From Candidatus Competibacteraceae bacterium (lineage in GTDB: Bacteria > Pseudomonadota > Gammaproteobacteria > Competibacterales > Competibacteraceae), in NCBI GenBank assembly GCA_012032855.1, contig JAAUQA010000071.1, forward strand, positions 1 through 10,516: a stretch of DNA of 10,516 nucleotides, in the 5' to 3' direction. How positions within the stretch are numbered: position 1 is the stretch's first letter; each line of letters begins with the position of its first letter. Of this stretch, positions 1-7,038 are shown piece by piece. A program made the translations under genes and the position numbers. Below the pieces are notes generated by a model. That model searched no databases and was not told where the DNA came from. It was given only the letters and a program-made list of their open reading frames with translations.

Positions 1-108
1 TGATGCATTTTGACCGGAGTGCCAGCGCGCTCAGGTGTGCTGTCCTGCACACATTCGCTACGCACGCCTCCTCGCGTGCCGCTTATGGCACATCCGCTCA
101 ATGCATCA
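1..108. repeat. Nested palindromic element (imperfect inverted repeat with two internal hairpins)
   Basis: Seen directly: bases 1-9 (TGATGCATT) are the exact reverse complement of 100-108. Allowing a few small bulges, the pairing continues inward so that 1-27 matches the reverse complement of 80-108. The shared blocks are TGA, CGGA, GTGCCA and GCG; the right arm has a 3-nt bulge at 83-85. Between the arms are two side-by-side hairpins with 6-bp stems and 6-nt loops: GTGTGC/GCACAC at 35-40 and 47-52, and GCACGC/GCGTGC at 62-67 and 74-79. The predicted fold is a three-way junction. It lies at the window edge, so the outer end may continue leftward. The size and shape suit a REP/MITE-like dispersed repeat or a structured intergenic element; that is inference, because copy number cannot be seen here. 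No open frame in it resembles a protein. Confidence 0.6.
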
Positions 109-226
109 GAATTTTGGGAGCCGGTATCTGTCGTTCCAAGTATACTGATCAAGCTAGTCGGGTTGAAATGAACGCCACAGATAACCGATCAGCGCAGCAA
201 GCGAATAGGCCAATGAGGTCGGCTAG

Positions 227-749
227 TTGAGACTGCTGAAGAAATTGGCAATGCAAGGGCTACTCACGCTCGGCAACAAAGCCCTGTCCATCTATGCCAT
301 TGAACTGACTATCGCCGATCTGCAACGCACCATTGAGCGGCATTTCCGCTGCGCAACAAAAGTTTTTACTAGAGCTCACCCTGTCCGGCCCCGTAGTCAA
401 ATTAGACGAGGATATGCAGCGAGTCGGGGTTCACTTTGCCGCTTCGGCGCAACTGCCGTGCAAGCTGGAGATTTCATGGCGAGGACTGGTGCACGGCTTG
501 CTGGAATACCGCCGTGATAGTGGTTCGCTTTATTTGCTGGATTTGAAATTACAGGGCACTGACAGTCAAGGGGTACCCGTTAAAGCCTTGCCCATACAAC
601 CGCTTGTGGAAAGACTATTGCAACGCGCATTGGACAACACCCCCATTTATCAACTTGATGATAAAGACATCAATCAGGCCGTCGCACGATTGCTGGTGAA
701 GTCGATACACATCAAAAAAGACCGGTTGATTGTAGAATTAGGTTTATAA
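227..749 (+). CDS. DUF1439-like (YceB-like) envelope protein, frameshifted
   Basis: The gene is visible as two overlapping frames that join into one protein of about 173 residues. The first part (227 to about 345) contains the family-like opening LTIADLQRTIERHF. The second (about 360-749) holds beta-rich sequence and ends with AVARLLVKSIHIKKDRLIV, which resembles the C-terminus of E. coli YceB (LAKGIEVKPGEIVI). YceB is a lipoprotein of the DUF1439 family; its biochemical role is not established. Restoring one base near 345 (TTC run) and one in the T run at 364-368 gives HFPLRNKSFLLEL and a continuous frame, which suggests two single-base losses in homopolymers. The start is uncertain: TTG at 227 follows an in-frame stop at once, ATG at 251 is the alternative, and no lipobox or clear signal peptide is seen, so the 5' end may also be damaged. 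pilU follows about 180 bp downstream. The family call rests on remembered pattern similarity. Confidence 0.6.
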
Positions 750-801
750 AGCATCCGCGTCGATTGTCATGATACTGTCCGATCATCCTTTGGAAAAAGC
801 A

Positions 802-850
802 GGACAGGGCAACTGATTGGTGCCGGGATTGAGTGACAATCCCCCTGTCC
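802..850. repeat. Dyad GGACAGGG / CCCTGTCC upstream of pilU
   Basis: GGACAGGG at 802-809 is the exact reverse complement of CCCTGTCC at 843-850. A further CTGTCC lies at 775-780 and could pair with 802-807 instead. The right arm falls in the spacer of the promoter proposed at 833-862, so the dyad could be an operator or an RNA structure. An 8-bp match over this distance could also be chance. Confidence 0.3.
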
Positions 851-862
851 GTTTGCTATAAG
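833..862 (+). promoter_or_regulatory. Candidate sigma70 promoter for pilU
   Basis: GTGACA at 833-838 matches the -35 consensus at five of six positions. TATAAG at 857-862 matches the -10 consensus at five of six. The spacer is 18 bp. A TG one base upstream of the -10 (TGCTATAAG) makes it an extended -10 element. Transcription would begin near 869, leaving a leader of about 60 nt before the pilU ATG at 932. The call is by consensus only. Confidence 0.45.
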
Positions 863-931
863 TTATGAACCTTCACCCGATACCAAGACCGCTTTCGCTG
901 GCTGAACGCCCACCGTTACCGAGGAATGCTG

Positions 932-2105
932 ATGGATACCGATAGAGCAACCGGCTACATGTACGAATTGGTTCAACTCATGTTGAACAAAAAAGGGTTC
1001 GAGATTTTCATCACGGCGGGCAGTTTCGCCGGCGATCAAAGTTGGGCAGGAGCTACTACGGGTCGGTGAGATAAACCTCACCCCGTCGCAAACGGAAATC
1101 CTCGCTCAGTCCATCATGAACGATAAGCAGCAAAAGGTCTTCGACGCCACCAAAGAATGCAATTTCACGCTGAACTACCCGAATATCGCCCGGCTTCGGG
1201 TCAGTGTATTCAGACAGCGTGGTAGCGTCGGCATGGTGTTACGCCTGATCAATCCCTTCATTCCAACGATTGAGGAATTGAACCTGCCCCCTATCATCAA
1301 CAAATTGGCCATGGCCAAACGTGGCCTAGTGATTTTCATCGGTGCGACAGGGTGTGGTAAATCCACTTCCATGGCAGCTATGGTCGAGCACCGTAACAAC
1401 AATGCCAGCGAACATATCGTGACCATCGAAGAGCCCATCGAATACTATTTTCGTCATAAGAAATGCTTGGTGGATCAGCGGGAAATCGGCGTCGATACCG
1501 AATCCTATGAAGATGCACTGAAACACACGATGCGCCAGTCGCCGAATGTCATCATGATCGGCGAGATGCGAGAAAGAGAAAGTCTGAAACATGCCATCGC
1601 CTTCGCGGAGACCGGCCATCTTTGTATGACCACGCTGCACGCTCATAACACCGAACAGGCTTTCGAGCGGATGATCAACATGTACCCTGCTGATCGGCGC
1701 GAGCAATTGTTGATGGATTTGTCTATGAATATGCTGGCTTTCGTGGCTCAACGTTTGGTTAAGCGGGAGGATGAACCGGGACAAATACCTGCCGTCGAGG
1801 TGCTGTTGCGTACACCACGCGTCACCGATTTGATCCTGAAAGGTCAACTGGGAGAAATCAAGGAGGCTATGATGCGTTCAGGAGAAGTCGGCATGAAAAC
1901 CTTCGACCAAGCGTTGTTCGAGCTATACGAGGAAGGCAAGATCAGTCACGACACCGCGTTGCGGAATGCAGACTCCGAGAATGCAGTGCGTTTAAAAATC
2001 AAATTGGAAAGCAAGCGGGAGCTACCTGCTGATCTCAAGGGTAAGGGAGATAATTTCCAGATCGAAACTCACCCGGATGACGACCGCTCCAGCCAATGGC
2101 TATAA
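932..2105 (+). CDS. pilU: PilU-type twitching motility retraction ATPase, single frameshift near the 5' end
   Basis: PilU is a hexameric cytoplasmic ATPase that works with PilT at the base of type IV pili to drive pilus retraction and twitching motility. ATG at 932 has GAGGA six bases upstream. The frame opens with ELVQLMLNKKGFEIFITAG, matching the PilT/PilU N-terminal domain, and breaks at about 1028. Removing one G there continues as FPAIKVGQELLRVGEINLT into the long intact frame, about 390 residues in total, close to the usual PilU length. Visible motifs are Walker A GATGCGKSTS (residues about 136-145), the Asp box TIEEPIEY, Walker B VIMIGEMRERE and the His box GHLCMTTLHAHN. GLVIFIGATGCGKSTS and the short acidic tail (ending DDDRSSQWL) favour PilU over PilT, which usually has GPTGSGKSTT. 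No pilT lies beside it. The ATPase core is intact; only the N-terminal fragment depends on the frameshift. Confidence 0.85.
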
Positions 2106-2125
2106 CAGAGCTTGGTTTTTCCCGA

Positions 2126-3615
2126 ATGAACGACCCGCGCTATCCCTCACTATACCAACTCAATACCCGGGTTAGACTGACTGAGTTATCCAGGCAACTG
2201 GGACGCCCCGCCAGCCTGGACGATATAACCGACACAGAACTAGATCGGCTTGCTGAGCTTGGGCTCGACTGGCTATGGCTGCTCGGTGTCTGGCAAACGG
2301 GCGAGGCCGGGCGGCAGGTGTCGCGCAGCAACCCGGACTGGCAATCTGAATTCCGCGACACCTTTACCTGATTTACAGGAATCCGATAATCTGCGGTTCC
2401 TGTTTCGCTGATCACCGGCTATACGGTAAGGCCGAACTAGGCGGGAACGCCGCAATGGTCCAGCTGCGGTCACGACTTAAACAACGGGGACTGCGGCTAT
2501 TATTGGATTTAGTTCCCAACCACATGGCGCTTGATCATCCGTGGGTTCAGGAACACCCGGATTTCTTTATTGGCGGTACTGATGACGATTTGGCTCGCGA
2601 ACCCCATAACCACACCCGCATAGAGTCGGCAGAAGGTCCTTTGGTATTGGCTTATGGCCGCGATCCCTACTTCGCCGGTTGGCCGGATACCCTGCAATTA
2701 AATTACGGCAATCCTACGCTGCAGAGCGCCATGCGGGAAGAATTGCTGAATATTGCGGCTTTGTGTGACGGTGTGCGCTGTGACATGGCGATGTTGATCG
2801 AACCGGAGGTGTTCGAACGCACCTGGGGTGTCCGACCCGAGCCATTCTGGGCGAATACTATCGCGCATGTGCAGCGCGGTTTTCCAGATTTTTTGTTCAT
2901 GGCCGAAGTGTATTGGGATATGGAATGGGACCTCCAGCAGCACGGTTTCCATTACACTTACGACAAGCGCCTATACGACCGGCTACGTGAACAGCATGCC
3001 CGTCCGGTGCGCGAACACCTCTACGCCGGTCTCGACTTTCAGGACAAATCGGCGCGTTTTCTGGAAAATCATGACGAGCCACGTGCCGCAGCCACATTTC
3101 CGCCCGATGTTCACCAAGCGGCAGCCATAGTGACATGCTGTAACCCTGGCCTGCGATTCTTTCATCAGGGCCAGCTGGAAGGTTGGCAAAAGCGGATTTC
3201 GCCCCATCTTTGCCGCGGCCCAAATGAGCCTACCGATCAAAGCGTACAGGCATTTTACATCCGTCTGTTGGGATGTTTGAAGCAGCCCGCGTTGCGCGAC
3301 GGTGACTGGCAATTGCTCGACTGTGTGTCTGTCGCAGAGGGCAATGACAGTTGGGACGGCTTTATCGCTTCGGCGTGGCAGGGACAAGTTGGAATGAAGC
3401 TGCTCGTGGTCGTAAACTATGCGCCGCAGCAGGGACAATGCTTTGTGCGCTTGCCTTTCGAGGACCTTCGCGGCAAGCAGTTTAGATTGGTCGATTTAAT
3501 GGGACCAGCTCGTTATGATCGCGATGGAGACGGGTTGTTTGGACCACCTGGGCTGTTTCTGGATATGGCGCCGTGGGGGTATCACGTGTTTGAGTTGCAG
3601 CAAGTAGGAGTCTGA
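2126..3615 (+). CDS. GH13 alpha-amylase-family protein, frameshifted in the N-terminal third
   Basis: This is a cytoplasmic-looking glycoside hydrolase family 13 protein of about 495 residues with no signal peptide, expected to act on alpha-glucans or alpha-glucosides; the exact substrate is not readable. All four GH13 regions are present: I DLVPNH (about residue 127), II GVRCDMA with the nucleophile Asp (about 219), III FMAEVYWD with the acid/base Glu (about 260), and IV FLENHDE with the transition-state Asp (about 316). ATG at 2126 (MNDPRYPSLYQ) is preferred because that is the usual start of this uncharacterised subfamily; an in-frame ATG at 2096 would overlap pilU by 10 nt. The frame is broken four times between 2363 and 2428: extra T at 2363-2365, extra A at 2388-2389, extra G at 2410, and one base missing after 2427. 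Correcting these gives the family segments LPDLQESDICGSCFA and ITGYTV. The short gap after pilU suggests cotranscription. Confidence 0.85.
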
Positions 3616-3806
3616 GCCGAATAATGCATTGGACCACGGTATCCATACCGAGTCGGTCTTGAAAAAACATTCAGATCGGCAAGGCCCATAACGGTGTATT
3701 ACCGCTTCCTGCTCAGTTTCAACAGTAAATTGCTTTTTACCTATGTCTCTAGCTTTTATGCCCAAAAGCTCGCTCATTGCCATTCCCTGGCTCAATGGCT
3801 TCTTCC

Positions 3807-3843
3807 AAAAAAGCGGAGCGTTATGAGAACGCTCCGCTTTTTT
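3807..3843. terminator. Bidirectional intrinsic terminator
   Basis: A perfect 16-bp stem (AAAAAAGCGGAGCGTT at 3807-3822 with its exact complement at 3828-3843) closes a 5-nt loop, ATGAG. The stem carries A runs on one side and T runs on the other, so it reads as GC stem plus U tract on both strands. It lies 8 bp beyond the stop of the minus-strand hydrolase gene and about 190 bp beyond the GH13 stop, and can serve both convergent units. Confidence 0.9.
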
Positions 3844-3851
3844 CAATCTCC

Positions 3852-5978
3852 TTATCGCCAATGACCAGCAATCGGCACTACATCCGCGCCCGGAGTGCCG
3901 AAATCAAAGCCAATCTCGGCAAAGCCTGAAGTGTTACTGTTGCGCAATAGGAAGGTTGCCGTACTGGGCCGATATAAACCCACGGTGTCGCTGCCATCAC
4001 CGTCCCAATCGCCCACCACCGGTAGCCACCCGGCACCGGGTGCACCGTAATCGACGCCGATTTCGGCAAAGCCCGAGGTATTGCTGTTACGCAGATAAAA
4101 CCGCGCTGTGTCGGGTCTGAACAGACCTACGGTATCAATCCCGTCGCCGTTCCAATCACCCACCACCGGTATCCAACCTGCTCCCGGTGGGCCATAGGCC
4201 ACGCCGATATCGGCGAACCCAGAGCTGTTGCTATTGCGCAGGTGGAACACTGCCGTGATGGGATCGTATAACCCGATCGTGTCGATTCCATCGCCGTCCC
4301 AATCGCCAGCAACCGGTAACCAGCCTAATCCCGGCGGACCGTAAGGGAAACTGATTTCAGGATCACTGCCCCTCGTTGACATTAACCAGATGAAAAGCCG
4401 CCGCATCGGGTTGGTATAAGCCAGCCGTTTCAAAGCCGTTGCCGTCCCAATCGCCCACCACCGGCAGCCAACTGTTGTCCGGCGAGCCGACAATGAAACT
4501 GATATCCGGCACACTGGTTGAGTTAGCTTTGCGGATATCGAATCGGCCGTTAGCACGCGTATACAATCCGGTTCGATTGAGTCGTTTTGATTCCGGGGTG
4601 CATTCAGTTCCAGCAAACGGCAGCGTATCCGGTGTTACCCGCACGTCGGTGCTATACGCCTGATCCGATTCCAGTTCACCCGATGAATCGTAGGTGAGTT
4701 CTACCAGAAAAGCGGTCCAACCCTCAGCCGGTGGCGGGACAAAACCGATGTAGATACCGCCACCGGTGTCCTGTAACTCGCTACTGGTCCAGGCCGAGCC
4801 AATCGCTTCCAGACGAAAATCGCGCGCGTGCGGATTGCGGGCCTGCCAGAGACGAACCCGATCCGGGCGGGTGAATGCCTGTACCCGAATAGAGCCGTCC
4901 GGTTGGAAGCTCCAGGTATATTGAGGACTGCCTTTGTCGTCTAGTACGTCATCCATCCAGGACAGCGCCGCGAGGATGACATCCTGGTTTTGTGCGTGAT
5001 CAGTGTTTGGCGTGTAACGCAGCAGTTTAGGTTCCAACAAATCGCTGTAATAGAACTGCGAGGAGTCCGGCAAGAAAAACTGGTCGCCTGAAGAATTGGC
5101 CACGAACTTACGCATGGTGAAGCGATCACGATATTCATACGGATCGACGATTTGCAGCAAGGATTGACCCTCCGGCGTTTCCATCCGGCAAGGCAGATCA
5201 AATTCCACATAGTCCCGCAGCGCCGGGGCGTAAAAGCCGTATGCCTGCCAGTGATGCACAAACTGCCGATCCAGATTCAACATGTCGATTGAAGCGGGCG
5301 CGATGGCCTTGACTCGGGAATCGACCGCCGCCGTCAACCAGGTTGTCCAACCCCGCTTGGAACCACCAATGACGATGAAGTTATCAATTTGAATGTTCTC
5401 TTCGTCTTCGAGAAATTCTTGAATAGTATCCATCGCCCGCACGGTAGCCTTGGTCATGGCAAGATGAACCGGCCATTCTTCATCGCCGGTATCCAGATAC
5501 TTATCGAAACTGTAGGCGAGAATTTCGTCCTCGGTCCGTTTGCGGTTGTCTTCGTCGGTGAAAATAATGGTTGATTGGGAATTTCTTCCACTACCGCCAC
5601 CACCACGCCGAGCGCGGTAGCGATGACTCCCAATGCTTCGTTGGCATCACTCGGCAGATTCTCGCTGTTGCTACCGCCGTTGATCAGCAAAATTGCGGTC
5701 TCGGGGCTGTCCGAAAGCAGTCCAAGGCCTAAAGGCACGGTGATCTCAACATCATGCTCCCACAGCGGGCGATCCACTTCGGCGGATGACCGCCACTGTT
5801 GAGAGATCATCCGGATAAAATAGGATTTAAAAAGAAAATCATCGTCCGTCCCATGATGGAAATAACTGTAATTGGGATCCGGTTTGGCAATATACCGATC
5901 CAAAGCGGTTTCCTGAGCATTCGTGTAGGAGATAATCCCTACGAGCATCGCAAATGAAAAACATACCGTTCTGAGCAT
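3852..5978 (-). CDS. Secreted PhoPQ-activated (PqaA-type) alpha/beta hydrolase fused to FG-GAP-like repeats, two frameshifts
   Basis: The precursor is about 709 residues. ATG at 5978 (GGAG 9 nt upstream) starts a signal peptide with hydrophobic core FSFAMLVGII and probable cleavage after SYTNA. The next roughly 450 residues match the PhoPQ_related family: NQP, the nucleophile motif GGSKRGWTTW, AVDSRVKAIAPASIDMLN, FVHHWQAYGFYAPAL, then GDQFFLPDSS and TDHA as likely Asp and His of the triad. PqaA was named in Salmonella; Dictyostelium AprA is in the same family; the substrate is unknown. The C-terminal part, about 220 residues, holds repeats of 49 residues centred on VVGDWDGDGxDTVGLY, whose DxDxDG spacing suggests Ca2+ binding. 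Two single-base errors break the frame. One base is missing between 5569 and 5568, after which the frame reads IIFTDEDNRKRTEDE. One extra G lies in the run 4369-4372. A secreted or surface-attached hydrolase is inferred. Confidence 0.85.
3860..4560 (-). repeat. Tandem 147-bp coding repeats (FG-GAP/VCBS-like, 49 residues each)
   Basis: The block encoding GDWDGDG recurs with its CCAATC hexamer (plus-strand orientation) at 4005, 4152, 4299 and 4447, giving spacings of 147, 147 and 148. Each unit runs roughly VVGDWDGDGIDTVGLY, PxTAxFxLRNSNTSGFA, then IGVxYGxPGAGWLP. A degenerate first unit lies upstream (NRTGLYTRANGRFDIRK), and the last is cut to AGHWR at the stop. The copies are similar but not identical in DNA, so the array is old rather than freshly duplicated. 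The odd 148 spacing exposes the extra base at 4369-4372. Confidence 0.85.
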
Positions 5979-6222
5979 TGTTCAAAACTCCGGAGTAATA
6001 GATGTCACGTTCCTTTCGAGGCAACTTTAGCTTGGTCTGTTTGGACCTGTCGAGCTGCCAAACGGTTCGATCTGAGCGTGAATGAAGTGATGATAGCATT
6101 GCCGCCAACCTTGATCCGATTGCACAGGTATCTGCCAGCGCAGAATTCCAAGAGAATAGTCGGCAAGACTCGTGATGAAATTGTGATACTTGGTTGATAA
6201 GGACGTGATCGCCTAAGCTTAG

Positions 6223-6651
6223 ATTGGACTTTGGCATTTAGGAAATGCGAGGGGAAGAGCCGAGTACGAGCTCGAAGACGAAGGGACACGGCTAAGTTTT
6301 GAACACCGTTTCGTCGATTTGCCGCAACCTATCATGGCCCATTTGCACCTTGCCCCAGCGGGAGAAAATGGACCGGTCGTGGCATTCCTGTTCGATCCCG
6401 AAAATCCGCCGCCGAGTCTGGTGCGCCCCACACCAGGACAAGTGCCAGGCGGTGGTTTGGCTGGACCCGCACCGGCCAACCAGCGCCGACTTTCCGGAGA
6501 GTTGACGGCTAGCGATCTTACCGGCCCGTTGGAGGGACAGCCGTTGGATGCGCTGATTCAAGAGATTTTGGACGGCAATATCTACATCAATATCCATACC
6601 CAGCGGGTACCTTCGGGCGAAATTCGTGGGCAGTTGTTACTGGAGGAATGA
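6223..6651 (+). CDS. CHRD-domain protein, 5' end incomplete or frameshifted
   Basis: CHRD domains occur in chordin and in many secreted bacterial proteins of unknown role. The open frame covers most of one domain. It has ARGRAEYELEDEGTRLSFEH, then MAHLHLAPAGENGPVVAFLF (the AHIHLG..GENGPVV signature), then LSGELTASDLTGPLEG, and ends with NIYINIHTQRVPSGEIRGQL, the classic NxHTxxxPxGEIRGQ finish. The frame is open from 6223 but has no ATG or GTG before the domain; the first standard start is TTG at 6319, which would delete the first third of the domain. The domain's opening strand and a signal peptide are missing, so the 5' end is probably truncated or shifted. Removing the A at 6240 would connect to another frame (TLAF-GNARG), but that frame is open only back to 6201 and shows no signal peptide. 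It is divergent from the hydrolase gene, 244 bp away. Confidence 0.65.
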   Translation: MGLWHLGNARGRAEYELEDEGTRLSFEHRFVDLPQPIMAHLHLAPAGENGPVVAFLFDPENPPPSLVRPTPGQVPGGGLAGPAPANQRRLSGELTASDLTGPLEGQPLDALIQEILDGNIYINIHTQRVPSGEIRGQLLLEE

Positions 6652-6702
6652 TATTGACGCCGTTAGGCTTAAACTAGCAAAGACATTGTAGGAGAGTTTC
6701 AA

Positions 6703-6735
6703 CAGAACCCGACCTGAATTCCCGATCGGGTTCTG
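6703..6735 (+). terminator. Terminator-like hairpin after the CHRD gene
   Basis: CAGAACCCGA at 6703-6712 pairs perfectly with TCGGGTTCTG at 6726-6735 around a 13-nt loop. Only a weak pyrimidine tract (TCTTCTC) follows rather than a T run, so efficiency is doubtful. It lies about 50 bp after the CHRD stop. Confidence 0.5.
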
Positions 6736-6864
6736 TCTTCTCGCGATTCCCTTCTCAACTACGCAGGCCAATCATTCCTGCCGATCAGCATTCCCTAGTT
6801 TTGAACCATCCCCTATTTTCACGTATGCTAAATGACAAATTAGAGTTTTTAGTCGAGAAAAAAT

Positions 6865-6873
6865 TGCGATAAT
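6865..6873 (+). promoter_or_regulatory. Possible extended -10 promoter for pckG
   Basis: TGCGATAAT has the extended TG and a five-of-six match to TATAAT, inside an AT-rich stretch. No good -35 lies 16-18 bp upstream (the sequence there is GTTTTT). If used, it gives a leader of about 160 nt before the ATG at 7039. Confidence 0.3.
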
Positions 6874-6989
6874 ACTAAGGCTTAGTTATACCCGGAGAAA
6901 TTATTCGCCAGTTGATTAATCTCAAAACTCGCCCGCGACGTGACTCCGTTAGCTTCGCCGCCCGCGTCTAAGCAGCTGATCTCCGGGGC

Positions 6990-7008
6990 CCGGAATCTGT
7001 TATTCCGG
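6990..7008 (+). other. Leader hairpin 30 nt upstream of the pckG start
   Basis: CCGGAAT at 6990-6996 pairs perfectly with ATTCCGG at 7002-7008 around a 5-nt loop (CTGTT). It lies between the putative promoter and the GGAG ribosome binding site at 7026-7029, with no T run after it, so it is not a terminator. It may stabilise the mRNA or bind a regulator; chance is also possible. Confidence 0.3.
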
Positions 7009-7038
7009 ATTCATCTCATCCTTTATGGAGCGCTAATC

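Larger units (their letters stand above)
6652..7038. other. Gene-free interval between the CHRD gene and pckG
   Basis: No convincing open frame lies here on either strand. The left part holds a hairpin that could terminate the CHRD transcript. The middle (about 6780-6900) is AT-rich and includes a possible extended -10 promoter. The right part is a leader of about 160 nt for pckG with one perfect small hairpin. The pckG frame is open upstream to 6940, but that stretch reads as low-complexity leader rather than protein. Confidence 0.6.

Noticed and set aside
1..108. Integron attC site
   Set aside because: The required RYYYAAC and GTTRRRY boxes at the arm ends are absent, and there is no integrase or cassette context.
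130..225. Short hydrophobic minus-strand frame (LAYSLAALIGYLWRSF)
   Set aside because: Only about 20 residues between stops, with no convincing start or upstream extension; it could be a remnant but cannot be supported.
3..230. 75-codon open frame on the + strand at the left edge
   Set aside because: It runs through the palindromic element, has no protein-like motif, and its composition reflects the hairpin repeats.
1326..1847. 173-codon minus-strand frame inside pilU
   Set aside because: It is the complementary-strand shadow of the conserved ATPase core, whose motifs are unambiguous on the + strand.
3496..3861. 121-codon minus-strand frame over the GH13 3' end and the terminator
   Set aside because: It overlaps a real gene and reads through the strong terminator stem; no family resemblance. 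The 3616-3806 part looks mildly protein-like but has no support.
3860..4560. Regular repeats as a possible CRISPR array
   Set aside because: The period is 147 bp, a multiple of three, and repeats and intervening parts all encode one continuous protein pattern.
6940..7038. Upstream GTG start giving PEP carboxykinase 33 extra residues
   Set aside because: The extension is unlike family N-termini; ATG 7039 has a well-placed GGAG and a typical first sequence.
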